A stretch of DNA of 64,000 nucleotides, taken from Methanospirillum stamsii. Lineage in GTDB: Archaea > Halobacteriota > Methanomicrobia > Methanomicrobiales > Methanospirillaceae. Of this stretch, positions 52,632-62,255 are shown piece by piece. The stretch is taken from positions 1,364,001-1,428,000 of the forward strand of contig NZ_CP176366.1 in the NCBI RefSeq assembly GCF_046244385.1, written 5' to 3'. Positions within the stretch are counted from its first letter, which is position 1, and every line of letters starts with the position of its first letter. Made by a program: the position numbers and the translations under genes. A model generated the notes under the pieces. It worked only from the letters and a program-made list of their open reading frames with translations. It was not told where the DNA came from and made no database searches.

Positions 52632-54581
52632 GTGATATCCGGAATCCATAAAACCCTGAAAAATTGCCGGAAGCGAAAGCCACTTGAAGATATTATTCAT
52701 ATCTTGTGGTTTGCCTGTGCCATATCATCCATAATCGGGATTTTTTTTATCCTGGTGTTTCTTCTGTACGATGCCGTGCCGGCATTTTTGGACATTGGCC
52801 TGATCCCATTTCTGACCGGAGACAGATGGGACCCGGGGAGTGCTATTCCAAAATACGGCCTTGTGCCCCTCATTGTGGGAACATTATTGGTTACCCTTGG
52901 AGCGATGGTGTTTGCCGTACCGTTTGGATTAGCCTGTGCCATATTTATCGCAGAACTTGCATCTCCGAAGATGAGGAATATCTTAAAACCAGCCGTGGAA
53001 CTCCTGGCTGGTATCCCTTCTGTGGTTTATGGATTTTTCGGACTTATTATTCTCGTAAAAGCACTTCAGGATTTTTTGGATGTCCCTAGTGGAGAATCAG
53101 TACTTGCAGGCTCTATACTTCTTGGAATCATGGCACTTCCAACAATTATCAGCGTTTCAGAAGATGCCATCAGTTCAGTCCCGAAGTACCTGAAAGAAGG
53201 ATCCCTGGCGCTTGGAGCAACACACTGGCAGACGATATCCCGGGTAATAATCCCTGCAGCCCTCTCAGGTATTACCGCAGCGGTAATTCTTGGAATAGGA
53301 AGAGCAGTTGGTGAGACAATGGCGGTCATCATGGTAACAGGAAATGCCGCCATAATTCCTGAACCCCTGTGGAATATTCTCTCACCGGTAAGAACACTGA
53401 CTGGAACACTTGGCATTGAAATGGGTGAGGTTGCAGTCGGATCTCTACATTACCATGCCCTGTTCGGAGTAGCAGTCGTTCTGCTTTTTATTACTCTGCT
53501 CATCAATCTTACCGCTCTATCAGTAATGAAAAGACTGAATAGTTCGCAGATGGGAGGAAGCAAAAAGAAAGGCATACTTTCCAGGGTGAAAATGCCGGAT
53601 CAGCTCACCGGAATCAGACAATACATTCCTGCAGGCCTTGGATTATTGCTCATTCTCTTCCTCATCCTGGCCGGATTATGGCAGGGAGCATGCCTCATTG
53701 CTCTTGTTTGCAGTATTACATGGGCAGTAAACCGATACCTCGCCAGGCAGAATGTTCAGAGGATATGGTTTGCAATTATCACGCTCATGATGACCATAGT
53801 CACTTTAATTCTGATCTTTATCCTCTATGACATCTTCTCAAACGGACTTCCGTATGTAACACCGGATTTCCTTACCGGGACTCCAAAAAACCTCGGTCGT
53901 GCCGGAGGAATTTTTCCGGCCATTGTGGGAACATTCCTCCTTGTTACCGGTTCAATAGTAATTGCCCTGCCTCTTGGTATCGGGGCCGCAATTTACCTGG
54001 TTGAATACACCAGTGAAAATTTTCTGACCCGGATAATAAGGACCGCTACTGATTTGCTAAATGGAACACCATCCATTGTATTCGGTCTTTTCGGATTTAC
54101 ATTCCTGGTACTTTATCTGGGATTTGGGATCTCACTTATTGCAGGGATGATAACCCTGACCCTTATGGTCCTCCCTACCGTCATACGGACAACGGAGGAA
54201 GCACTTCGAAGTGTTCCGGACAGTCTTCGCGAAGGATCATATGCCCTTGGAGCGACCAGGTGGCAGACAATAAAACGGGTAGTACTTCCTCCCTCAGTTC
54301 CCGGGATTATTACCGGGGCAATCCTCTCTATCGGAAGAGCGGCCGGAGAGACTGCACCGATTATGTTTACTGCGGTTGTATTCATGCAAAGACGTCTTCC
54401 TGACTCTCTGCTTGACCCGGTGATGGCTCTTCCCTATCACCTCTTCATACTGGCAACAAATGTTCCGGGTGCAAGAAACAACCAATATGCTACGGCAGTG
54501 GTCCTGTTGGTCCTAGTAATAATGATTTATGGTGTTGCAATCATGATTCGGCATCATTACGATAAAAAAGTCAGGTGGTAA
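52632..54581 (+). CDS. Phosphate ABC transporter permease, PstC-PstA fusion
   Basis: The protein has 649 residues with a GTG start after a GAGGAG ribosome binding site. Residues 1-about 310 are PstC-like (six helices; GLALGATHWQTISRVIIPAAL-type EAA loop at about 195), and the second half from about 340 is PstA-like (YALGATRWQTIKRVVLPPSV). Each half contains its own EAA loop for contact with PstB. In most genomes the two are separate genes. It imports phosphate together with PstS and PstB. The stop overlaps the next start (TAATG). Confidence 0.93.
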   Translation: MISGIHKTLKNCRKRKPLEDIIHILWFACAISSIIGIFFILVFLLYDAVPAFLDIGLIPFLTGDRWDPGSAIPKYGLVPLIVGTLLVTLGAMVFAVPFGLACAIFIAELASPKMRNILKPAVELLAGIPSVVYGFFGLIILVKALQDFLDVPSGESVLAGSILLGIMALPTIISVSEDAISSVPKYLKEGSLALGATHWQTISRVIIPAALSGITAAVILGIGRAVGETMAVIMVTGNAAIIPEPLWNILSPVRTLTGTLGIEMGEVAVGSLHYHALFGVAVVLLFITLLINLTALSVMKRLNSSQMGGSKKKGILSRVKMPDQLTGIRQYIPAGLGLLLILFLILAGLWQGACLIALVCSITWAVNRYLARQNVQRIWFAIITLMMTIVTLILIFILYDIFSNGLPYVTPDFLTGTPKNLGRAGGIFPAIVGTFLLVTGSIVIALPLGIGAAIYLVEYTSENFLTRIIRTATDLLNGTPSIVFGLFGFTFLVLYLGFGISLIAGMITLTLMVLPTVIRTTEEALRSVPDSLREGSYALGATRWQTIKRVVLPPSVPGIITGAILSIGRAAGETAPIMFTAVVFMQRRLPDSLLDPVMALPYHLFILATNVPGARNNQYATAVVLLVLVIMIYGVAIMIRHHYDKKVRW

Positions 54582-55348
54582 TGTACATGAATGATGAAAT
54601 TATTCTGAATGTTCAGGATTTAAACCTCTGGTACGGTGAAAATCATGCCCTTCACCAGGTAACTCTCCCGATTAAAAACAAAAAAGTAACGTCTCTTATA
54701 GGGCCATCCGGATGTGGAAAATCAACCCTTATCAGGTGTTTTAACCGGATGAATGATCTGGTTTTGGGATGCCATGTATCAGGGAATGTTATATTTCATG
54801 GACAAAATATCTATGATGACGGAGCTGATCCGGTTGATCTCCGGAAAAAAATAGGCATGGTCTTTCAAAAACCAAATCCCTTTCCAAAATCAATCTATGA
54901 GAATATTGCATACGGACCACGGATTCATGGAATGAAAAACAAGAGAGAAATTGATGAAACCGTTGAAAACTGCCTCAGGAAAGCAGCACTCTGGAACGAA
55001 GTCAAAGACCGTATTCATGAATCTGCAATGGGACTTTCAGGAGGTCAGCAGCAACGGCTCTGTATTGCCAGAACACTGGCAGTAAATCCGGAAATTATTC
55101 TCATGGATGAACCATGCAGTGCCCTTGATCCGATTGCAACATCAAAAATTGAGGACCTGATTGAGGAACTGAAAAAGGAGTATTGTGTCATTATTGTAAC
55201 ACACAGCATGTCACAGGCTTCACGGGTATCAGATTATACTGCGTTTATGTATCTTGGAGACCTGATAGAATTTGGAGATACAAGACAGATATTTGAAAAC
55301 CCCCACAAAGAACTGACTGAAAATTATATCACCGGAAGATTTGGGTAA
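54581..55348 (+). CDS. pstB: Phosphate ABC transporter ATP-binding protein
   Basis: From the ATG at 54581 the protein has 255 residues. It carries Walker A GPSGCGKST, Q-loop region VFQKPNPFPKSIYENIAYGP (characteristic for PstB), signature LSGGQQQRLCIARTLAV, Walker B IILMDEPCSALDP and the switch His in THSMSQASRVSDY. It powers phosphate import by the PstCA permease. The start overlaps the pstCA stop, so the genes are translationally coupled. An ATG two codons further (54587) is also possible. Confidence 0.96.
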   Translation: MYMNDEIILNVQDLNLWYGENHALHQVTLPIKNKKVTSLIGPSGCGKSTLIRCFNRMNDLVLGCHVSGNVIFHGQNIYDDGADPVDLRKKIGMVFQKPNPFPKSIYENIAYGPRIHGMKNKREIDETVENCLRKAALWNEVKDRIHESAMGLSGGQQQRLCIARTLAVNPEIILMDEPCSALDPIATSKIEDLIEELKKEYCVIIVTHSMSQASRVSDYTAFMYLGDLIEFGDTRQIFENPHKELTENYITGRFG

Positions 55349-55352
55349 TTCT

Positions 55353-56003
55353 ATGACCGAAAAAATTCGATCTGAACTCATACAGATACATGAAGAAGCA
55401 TGTAACCTTGGTCATTTTGCCATTGGAATGCTTCATGACAGCATCAATGCATTTGAAAAGGGAGATACAAAACTGGCTGCAGATGTTTGTGACAGGAAAA
55501 AGGAGTTGAAAAGACAATTCATTACTGCTGAAGAGTCCATGTTTCAATATCTTGCTCTGTACCAACCGGTTGCACGGGACATGCGGGAAATCGTGGCATC
55601 TATCCGGATAATCTATAATTTTGAGAGAATCGGAAGGATGGGATTTGATATCAGTGAAACTATTAAAGTCTTGTCCCAGTGCTGTGGCCTTGTTGATCCT
55701 GAAAAATTGATCATGGTTGCCAGAAAAGTCCTGACCATGATTGAAGATTCCATGGATGCTTTCTCAAATCGTGAAGTTGCACAGATAAAAACAATGCGTC
55801 AGCGTGATTCTGAAATTGATCGGTTATATTGTGAAGTTATGAGGGACATCATCCGGAGAATGGAAGAGGAAAAAGAGAGTGTTCCGATACTTGCCCGTTA
55901 TGTTATCATAAACCGGTACCTTGAGCGGTGTGGTGATCAGGCCTGTAACATTGCCGAGATGACTACCTACATGGTTACCGGTGAGCGAATCGAAATGATT
56001 TAA
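55353..56003 (+). CDS. phoU: Phosphate uptake regulator PhoU
   Basis: From the ATG at 55353 the protein has 216 residues and two three-helix PhoU repeats. Motifs typical of the family are RDMREIVASIRIIYNFERIG and NRYLERCGDQACNIAEMTTY, with metal-binding E/D positions. PhoU controls the Pst transporter and phosphate signalling. It starts four bases after the pstB stop and is the last gene of the pstCA-pstB-phoU operon. Confidence 0.95.
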   Translation: MTEKIRSELIQIHEEACNLGHFAIGMLHDSINAFEKGDTKLAADVCDRKKELKRQFITAEESMFQYLALYQPVARDMREIVASIRIIYNFERIGRMGFDISETIKVLSQCCGLVDPEKLIMVARKVLTMIEDSMDAFSNREVAQIKTMRQRDSEIDRLYCEVMRDIIRRMEEEKESVPILARYVIINRYLERCGDQACNIAEMTTYMVTGERIEMI

Positions 56004-56035
56004 CGAATAAAAAAATCCACCCAAAATCTATAATC

Positions 56036-56041
56036 TTTTTT
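56036..56041 (+). terminator. T-tract after phoU
   Basis: A run of six T follows the phoU stop by about 33 bases within AT-rich sequence. This is consistent with archaeal termination, but it is inferred from composition only. Confidence 0.3.
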
Positions 56042-56297
56042 AACTCCCTATTGCTTCATATCATGCTTCTCATGAAACAGTATTATGTTTCATTATTGCC
56101 TGCAGACCTTTTTTTATCTTCAGTTATTAAATCCTGAAACCGGAGAGTGCAATTCTCGTATTATTACATTGCCTGCAAACATCAATTCACATCTAGGATT
56201 AATCCCCGTTGGTATCCCATCAACCGATGATGAGCCCGAAATATTTTGAACAGGGAAAATTATTCCGGATAAAAAATAGAGAGAAAAATAAAGAAAA

Positions 56298-57197
56298 TTA
56301 CCGGGTAATTGGTACAAACCCTTCTTCAGTTACTATCTTTTGTCCTTCAGGACTTGAGATGAAACCAATGAATTCAGAAATGATACCTTCAGGCTCTCCA
56401 TTAGTCAGGAGATTGAGAGGCCGGGCGACCGGGTACGAACCATCCTCTACAGATTCAATAGATGGCACGATTGCCTTTCCATCGACAAGAATCGGAACTG
56501 CATGGATGTTTTCATCGATATAACCAAGACCCACATATCCAATCGCAGCAGGAGTCTGTTCTACACTCTGCCGTACAGCACCGTTTGAATTCTTTTCAAG
56601 CTGGGTCTGTGCGAAATCTTCCTTGTTCATAATTTTCTCATGGAAGAACTCTCTTGTTCCGGATGCACTGTCACGACCGATAACAATAATTTCTGCATCA
56701 CTGCCACCAACATCCTTCCAGTTTGTAACATTCCCATTGTAGATTGCCTTCACCTGGTCAAGAGTTAAAGAGGAAATCGGATTGGTTTTGTGCGTAATAA
56801 TTGCAATGCCGTCTATTGCAATCTGATGTTCCTGTAATTCAGGATACTTTTCTGTCTCTTCTTTCTTTAAATCCCGGGAAGCCATTCCAATCATGGCAGT
56901 TCCTTCTCCGGCAGACTGAACTCCTACTCCGGAACCTCCACCGGTAACCTGGACATCAACACCCGGATGATTATCCATGTATAATTCAGCAGCCTGGGCG
57001 GCAACCGGAAGAACCGTCGTTGACCCGGTGATAGTAAGCACACCGGATTCTTCCTGTGCTGCTTTTATCGGGTTAACATTGGTTGATTCAGTACTGGTCG
57101 TTTCTCCTGTGTTTCCGGTACAACCGCAGAGCAGAACCGCAAAAATACATAATCCAATCAGGAGTGCTCCTGATATTGTCGCTTTGTTACACCTCAT
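56298..57197 (-). CDS. pstS: Phosphate-binding lipoprotein PstS
   Basis: From the ATG at 57197 the protein has 299 residues. The signal sequence ends in a lipobox (AVLLCGCTGN), so it should be lipid-anchored outside. The phosphate-binding loop ITGSTTVLPVAAQAAELYMD and IVIGRDSASGTREFFHEKIM hold the usual ligands. It delivers phosphate to PstCA. The gene stands on the strand opposite to the pstCAB-phoU operon and converges on it. The reading frame is open upstream to 57281, but that would place the signal peptide 28 residues inside. Confidence 0.94.
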   Translation of the reverse strand: MRCNKATISGALLIGLCIFAVLLCGCTGNTGETTSTESTNVNPIKAAQEESGVLTITGSTTVLPVAAQAAELYMDNHPGVDVQVTGGGSGVGVQSAGEGTAMIGMASRDLKKEETEKYPELQEHQIAIDGIAIITHKTNPISSLTLDQVKAIYNGNVTNWKDVGGSDAEIIVIGRDSASGTREFFHEKIMNKEDFAQTQLEKNSNGAVRQSVEQTPAAIGYVGLGYIDENIHAVPILVDGKAIVPSIESVEDGSYPVARPLNLLTNGEPEGIISEFIGFISSPEGQKIVTEEGFVPITR

Positions 57198-57427
57198 GGT
57201 ATACCACGTATCAACACCTATACTGAAACATACAGATAAACAGGTTACCTCATGAGAATATGGTGACATCAGATATCTCAATAGGTATATAGAGCACCTA
57301 TGGCAGACATCAGGATGACTATTAATAGATTCTGCAAGATAATTGATAGACTACCTAATTCGTGTCTTTGTAGAACCGGACACAAATTATTGAACCAATA
57401 TTAATTCATGAATAATCTGGACCTCTT

Positions 57428-58837
57428 ATGTATCGCGTGCTGTATGTAGATGATGAACCCGGCATCCTTGAACTTGTCCGGATGTACCTGGAAAGTTTCG
57501 GGAATATGCTGGTTGACACATGTCCATCAGCGGATGATGCAGGAGAACTGATTGAAAAAACTGCATATGATACCATAGTCCTTGATTATTACATGCCTGA
57601 CATTAATGGCATCGATTTTTTAAAAGCAGTCAGGCAGAATGGTCTTGAGTGCCCCATAATCATATACACCGGAAGGGGAAAGGAAGAAGTCGTCATTGAC
57701 GCACTCAATAATGGTGCTGATTTTTACCTTCAGAAAGAAGGTGAACCAACACGTGAATTTGCTGACCTGTACTCCAAGGTATCGCAGGCTATTTACAAGT
57801 TTCATGCAGAAAAGCGAGTAAAAGAGACATCAGCATTATTACGCTCAACACTCGAATCCACCGCAGATGGTATTTTGGTTGTAAATGTTGAGGGAAAAGT
57901 GACTGCATGGAACCGAAAATTTGTCCAGATGTGGAATGTTCCCTACCATCTTATAGAGGGAGGAGATTATTCACAAATTCTGAGTTATCTTCTTCCACAA
58001 ATCTCAAACCGGGACCAGTTCTTTCACCACAATGATTATCAGCCACGTAATGGTATAAGGCCCGGTCTTGATATCATAACCCTGTATGATGGCAGGATTT
58101 ATGAACGATATTCCCAGCCCCAGATGATTGATGGAGAACTCGTAGGAAAAGTCTGGAGTTATCGGGATATCACCATAAAAAATGCCTTTGAAACTGCACT
58201 CCGGGAAAGTGAAGAGAGGTTTCGTTTACTTTTTGAACAAGCGCCAGTTCCCTATCAGTCTCTTGATGAATGGGGAAATATTATTGAAGTAAATGAAGCA
58301 TGGAGCAAACTCATCGGTTATGAAAAGAAAGATGTTGCCGGCAACCCATTTCAAAAATATATTCCCGTTGAAAAGATTGAATTCTTTCAGCAGTACCTTT
58401 CAGAACTGAATGATCGGGGAACTATTGATCTATCTGAACTTGCAATAATCTGTCAGGATGGGAAGATTATCCCCATTGTCATCACCGGAAGGATTTTGAA
58501 AACCGGGACAGGAACAGAAATAAGGACATTATGGACTTTTACTGACATCTCTGAACAAAAATTGGTAGAATCCCTAAAGAATGAAGCACTTTCCCAAATA
58601 CAGAAAAATCTTGCAGAACTTGCAATTCTGAATGATGGTATCAGAAACCCCCTTACCGTAATAGCCTGCCAGGCAGAACTAGCTCTTGGAGACGGGGCCG
58701 AAAATATCGTTAAACAGGTAAAAGTAATTGACCAGATGATAAATCAGCTTGACCAGAGATGGCATGAATCAAGTAAAATCTTAAATTTTTTACGCAGACA
58801 TCACGATATCAATATAATTAATAAAAACGGTAAATAA
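57428..58837 (+). CDS. Receiver-PAS-PAS protein with kinase-like helix lacking the phospho-acceptor His
   Basis: The protein has 469 residues: receiver (Asp53 in IVLDYYMPDING), PAS 1 (LLRSTLESTADGILVVNVEG), PAS 2 (RFRLLFEQAPVPYQSLDEWG), then a C-terminal helix with LAILNDGIRNPLTVIACQAE and MINQLDQRWHESSKILNFLR. The His of a histidine kinase is replaced by Asn, and no ATPase domain follows. It matches the protein at 36265-37692 in every domain. Divergent from pstS with 230 bases between; a role in phosphate signalling is possible but only positional. Confidence 0.88.
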   Translation: MYRVLYVDDEPGILELVRMYLESFGNMLVDTCPSADDAGELIEKTAYDTIVLDYYMPDINGIDFLKAVRQNGLECPIIIYTGRGKEEVVIDALNNGADFYLQKEGEPTREFADLYSKVSQAIYKFHAEKRVKETSALLRSTLESTADGILVVNVEGKVTAWNRKFVQMWNVPYHLIEGGDYSQILSYLLPQISNRDQFFHHNDYQPRNGIRPGLDIITLYDGRIYERYSQPQMIDGELVGKVWSYRDITIKNAFETALRESEERFRLLFEQAPVPYQSLDEWGNIIEVNEAWSKLIGYEKKDVAGNPFQKYIPVEKIEFFQQYLSELNDRGTIDLSELAIICQDGKIIPIVITGRILKTGTGTEIRTLWTFTDISEQKLVESLKNEALSQIQKNLAELAILNDGIRNPLTVIACQAELALGDGAENIVKQVKVIDQMINQLDQRWHESSKILNFLRRHHDINIINKNGK

Positions 58838-58954
58838 CCGGTTTGAAAACCCAGGCAACCCCCAATTTCGACATAAAAATTTGCATTATATCTGTTAGAC
58901 ACAACTGGCTATGAGAAGACCTAACACCTCACACAGCGGATATTATTCAAAGAA

Positions 58955-59653
58955 ATGATTCTTACTCTTTTTAATCTCATCCTTCACATTGACTCTTCAC
59001 TTGAGGAAATGGCCGGAGAGATGGGAATTTATATCTATGCAATCTTATTTGCCATAATATTCTGTGAAACCGGGCTTGTTATCGCCCCATTTCTACCCGG
59101 TGATTCTCTTCTCTTTGTTTCTGGGGCACTGGCAGGTACTGGTGTTCTCAATATCTGGGGTTTGCTATTTATCATCAGTGCGGCAGCAATTATTGGTGAC
59201 ACAACAAATTTCTGGATAGGAAGATATGCCGGATGTAAAATAATTGATGGGCGTCTTTCTGCATTTATTCATAAAGAATGGCTTGAAAAAACCCATCACT
59301 TTTTTGTCCGATATGGGGGGATTACCATTGTTATAGCCAGGTTTGTTCCAATTGTCAGAACCTTCGCTCCTTTTCTTGCAGGAATCGGAAATATGAACTA
59401 TCGCTGGTTTCTTGCCTATAATATCGGAGGGGGACTTCTCTGGACAATCGGACTTGTTGGCGGGGGGTACCTCATAGGAAATGTTCCAGTTGTTCAGGAA
59501 CATGTGTCAATGCTGATGTGGCTTGTCTTAGGAATTTGTATCTTTTCAATTGCCATGGTTATAAAATCAATAATCTCTGCACTATTGAAAAAACAAAAAC
59601 CAAAAGGAGAATCTGCAGCCGACTTTTGTTACCGGATTGAAACAAAAAAATAA
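58955..59653 (+). CDS. DedA-family membrane protein
   Basis: The protein has 232 residues. Motifs of the DedA/SNARE-associated family are present: FCETGLVIAPFLPGDSLLFV, GDTTNFWIGRYAG, and ARFVPIVRTFAPFLAGIGNM. Two re-entrant and several full membrane helices are expected. DedA proteins are linked to lipid-carrier flipping and membrane homeostasis. A start one or two residues away cannot be excluded; no clear operon link. Confidence 0.9.
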   Translation: MILTLFNLILHIDSSLEEMAGEMGIYIYAILFAIIFCETGLVIAPFLPGDSLLFVSGALAGTGVLNIWGLLFIISAAAIIGDTTNFWIGRYAGCKIIDGRLSAFIHKEWLEKTHHFFVRYGGITIVIARFVPIVRTFAPFLAGIGNMNYRWFLAYNIGGGLLWTIGLVGGGYLIGNVPVVQEHVSMLMWLVLGICIFSIAMVIKSIISALLKKQKPKGESAADFCYRIETKK

Positions 59654-59727
59654 TGTCTCTGATTTTTGAGAACGGACATTTTTTTAGATGCAACAGGAAT
59701 TATACTATCATACGGGTGACAGGCTGA

Positions 59728-61674
59728 ATGCACTGGGACAGAGGTAATATCGAAGAACCGGGATTTTGCAGGTATGCTGCAGAGACAATGATTCCTCTCA
59801 TACTTGGGCTTGAACAGGAATTATCTGGTATTGTGACATCGGATGATATCGAATATATTCATCGGGCAAGGGTTGCAACCCGTCGGCTTCGTGCCTGTTT
59901 TTCAAACTTTTCCTCGTGCTTTTCTAATCGTGCGACGGCAGAATGGAGAGATGATATAAAACTCATCACCCGTTCATTAGGTGAGGCACGTGACCTTGAT
60001 GTGGAGATTGAGTTCATTGAATCATTCATCTCATCACATGTACAGGATATCAGCGATGAGTGTTTCTTATTTTATAATGAGATGGAAAGCCCGGGAAATA
60101 AAGTAGTCCCAGCGTTATTATCCACAAAACCTGACGCAAGTGAGACAGAAACCCCACCTAATAAAAAAATATTACTGTATCTTTCTTTTTTGAACCCTGA
60201 AGGCGATGATAAGACTCATGAGACACCTCTTACTTTTTACCCTGCAGATATCAACAGGCCCGGGCTTGAAGCCCTGTTATTACGCTTTAAAAAACGACGC
60301 CAGGAAATCCAGCCGGATGTTGTAAAAACGATAAATCGCCTGGAAAAGAGCAGGACAACAGAGTCCATGAAGACCTATCTTCATGAACGAAAAGTGCTGG
60401 CTGAACTTGAAGGATCGGATGTGAACACCCCATATTCTTATGAGCAGGCGTTTTTTCACATCATGACCGCCCTTTCTGATTTCCTTTCATATGAACCCTG
60501 GCTTATGGAACCTCTGATGATTACTCGTCATCATGAAATGCGAATAGCAGGGAAGAAACTCAGGTACACACTTGAATCCTTCTCCGGTCTTTTTGAATGT
60601 AAATTAAAGAAAGAGATTAAGACATTTAAGTCATTACAGGACATCCTTGGGGAGATGCATGATTGTGATGTCTGGATTGCTAATTTACCGGATATTTATC
60701 ACAAAGAAGAAGAAAGATCATGTGAGTTTTTTGGAAACCACTCCTTTTTTACCCTGTTAAAACCCGGATTTGATGAGTTACTTGAGGATAGGAAAGCAAA
60801 CCGGATAGAATTATTCAAAAATCTTCATGATTACTGGTTTTCCTTAAAAGAGGATAAATTCTGGGACCAGCTCGAAGAAAAGATCACTACCCCCTTACAC
60901 TATTCCTTTGGTGGATTGGATCAGATATCAAAGGATAAAACCGTCAGTATTGCTCTCATATCTGATGTCCATGCAAATCTGCCGGCTCTTGAGGCAGTCC
61001 TTAATGATGCAAAAGAAAGAGGGGTCACTGCAGTTTTTAATGCCGGGGATAGTGTGGGATATGGTGCATTTCCGGATGAAGTAGTGAGTTACTTAAGAAA
61101 ATCCAACGTCCTTTCAGTCATCGGTAACTATGACCAGTCTGTCCTCATGAAAAAGTGGAAGACAAAAAAACTGCACTCAAGGGATAAATACATCGCAATG
61201 CGATATGCTTTCAGGCATCTTTCCCGGAATAACAGGGCATATCTTAAAAATCTTCCAAAGCAGATAAAATTTAAACTCAAGGACAAGTCTCTTCTTATCA
61301 CCCATGGAAGTCCGGATTCCATGACTGAATACCTGGTTTCTGAAACACCGGAATCCAGGTTTTCAGAGATTGCAAAAAAAACCAATGCGGATATTATTAT
61401 CACCGGTCATGCTCATCTTCCTTCAATTACCCATGTTGACGGAGTATGGTTTGTAAATTGCGGGAGTGTCGGGAGATCCGAGGATGGTGATCCCCGTGCC
61501 TGTTATGCTCTTTTGACTATTGATCCATTTTCAATAGTCCATATCAGGGTACCATATGAGATAACAAGGGCAATTGAAGCGATTCATGAACGACATCTGC
61601 CAGAATCTTTTGAAAGGATATTATCTGAAGGAAAACCTCTTCAAATGGTTATTGAACCGGAGGAGAAGGAGTGA
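59728..61674 (+). CDS. CHAD-metallophosphoesterase fusion protein
   Basis: The protein has 648 residues. About 1-385 form a CHAD domain with the basic motifs IHRARVATRRLRACFSNF and RHHEMRIAGKKLRYTLESF, a helical domain that binds polyphosphate. From about 405 on it is a calcineurin-type phosphoesterase: DVHANLPALEAVL, AGDSVGYG, GNYDQSV, THGSPDS and GHAHLPS, the metal-ligand motifs of the YfcE type. It probably acts on polyphosphate or a nucleotide phosphate. The next gene overlaps by one base (TGATG), and an HD protein and Ppx/GppA follow, so this operon is built around polyphosphate. Confidence 0.9.
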   Translation: MHWDRGNIEEPGFCRYAAETMIPLILGLEQELSGIVTSDDIEYIHRARVATRRLRACFSNFSSCFSNRATAEWRDDIKLITRSLGEARDLDVEIEFIESFISSHVQDISDECFLFYNEMESPGNKVVPALLSTKPDASETETPPNKKILLYLSFLNPEGDDKTHETPLTFYPADINRPGLEALLLRFKKRRQEIQPDVVKTINRLEKSRTTESMKTYLHERKVLAELEGSDVNTPYSYEQAFFHIMTALSDFLSYEPWLMEPLMITRHHEMRIAGKKLRYTLESFSGLFECKLKKEIKTFKSLQDILGEMHDCDVWIANLPDIYHKEEERSCEFFGNHSFFTLLKPGFDELLEDRKANRIELFKNLHDYWFSLKEDKFWDQLEEKITTPLHYSFGGLDQISKDKTVSIALISDVHANLPALEAVLNDAKERGVTAVFNAGDSVGYGAFPDEVVSYLRKSNVLSVIGNYDQSVLMKKWKTKKLHSRDKYIAMRYAFRHLSRNNRAYLKNLPKQIKFKLKDKSLLITHGSPDSMTEYLVSETPESRFSEIAKKTNADIIITGHAHLPSITHVDGVWFVNCGSVGRSEDGDPRACYALLTIDPFSIVHIRVPYEITRAIEAIHERHLPESFERILSEGKPLQMVIEPEEKE

Positions 61675-62255
61675 TGGATCCGGATATCTGGCCGGTAATC
61701 ATCGCCTATACAAAGAAATATGATCCGGACCCTGGTCATGCCATGCAGGTCTGCACCCTTTCACTCATGCTTTTTGATGAAATGAGAGATCTCCATCACA
61801 TGGGTGCAAAGACTCGTGATCTGCTAAGGGCCGGCTCTCTTCTCCATGATATCGGCTGGAGTTTTCCCGGCAAACCACATCATAAAGCCTCCCGTGACCA
61901 GATTCTGGCAGATACATCACTGCCATTTAAAAACAGGGAAAGGACAATCGTTGCATTAATTGCACGATACCACAGGAGATCATATCCGGACGCGAGACAT
62001 GCACTATACCGCGACCTTGATCCGGCGGAGCAGGAGATTGTCCGGTACTGTGGAGCGATCCTTAGGATCGCTGATATGCTTGATAGAAAGCATATCTCCC
62101 AGGTTCAAACCCTGGAGTGCAATATTACTCCAGATGAGATCCACATTTCCTGCACTGCCACTACTCCTTTAATCATTGCCCCGGAAATCTTTTCAGAAAA
62201 AGCAGGTCTTCTTGAATTACTCACTAATCATAGGATTTATCTCAAATGCAACTAA
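61674..62255 (+). CDS. HD-domain phosphohydrolase
   Basis: The 193-residue protein has HD-fold metal residues: His in HAMQVCTLSLMLF, His-Asp in LLHDIGWSFPGKPHHK and His in ARYHRRSYPDA. It resembles the HD region fused to Ppx/GppA in the gene that follows. HD enzymes hydrolyse phosphate esters or nucleotides. The ATG at 61674 overlaps the stop of the CHAD gene, and its own stop overlaps the next gene by ten bases, so the operon is translationally coupled. Confidence 0.88.
   Translation: MDPDIWPVIIAYTKKYDPDPGHAMQVCTLSLMLFDEMRDLHHMGAKTRDLLRAGSLLHDIGWSFPGKPHHKASRDQILADTSLPFKNRERTIVALIARYHRRSYPDARHALYRDLDPAEQEIVRYCGAILRIADMLDRKHISQVQTLECNITPDEIHISCTATTPLIIAPEIFSEKAGLLELLTNHRIYLKCN

Noticed and set aside
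57198..57281. Longer PstS start at 57281
   Set aside because: It would put the lipoprotein signal sequence 28 residues inside the protein. The ATG at 57197 gives a normal signal peptide and lipobox.
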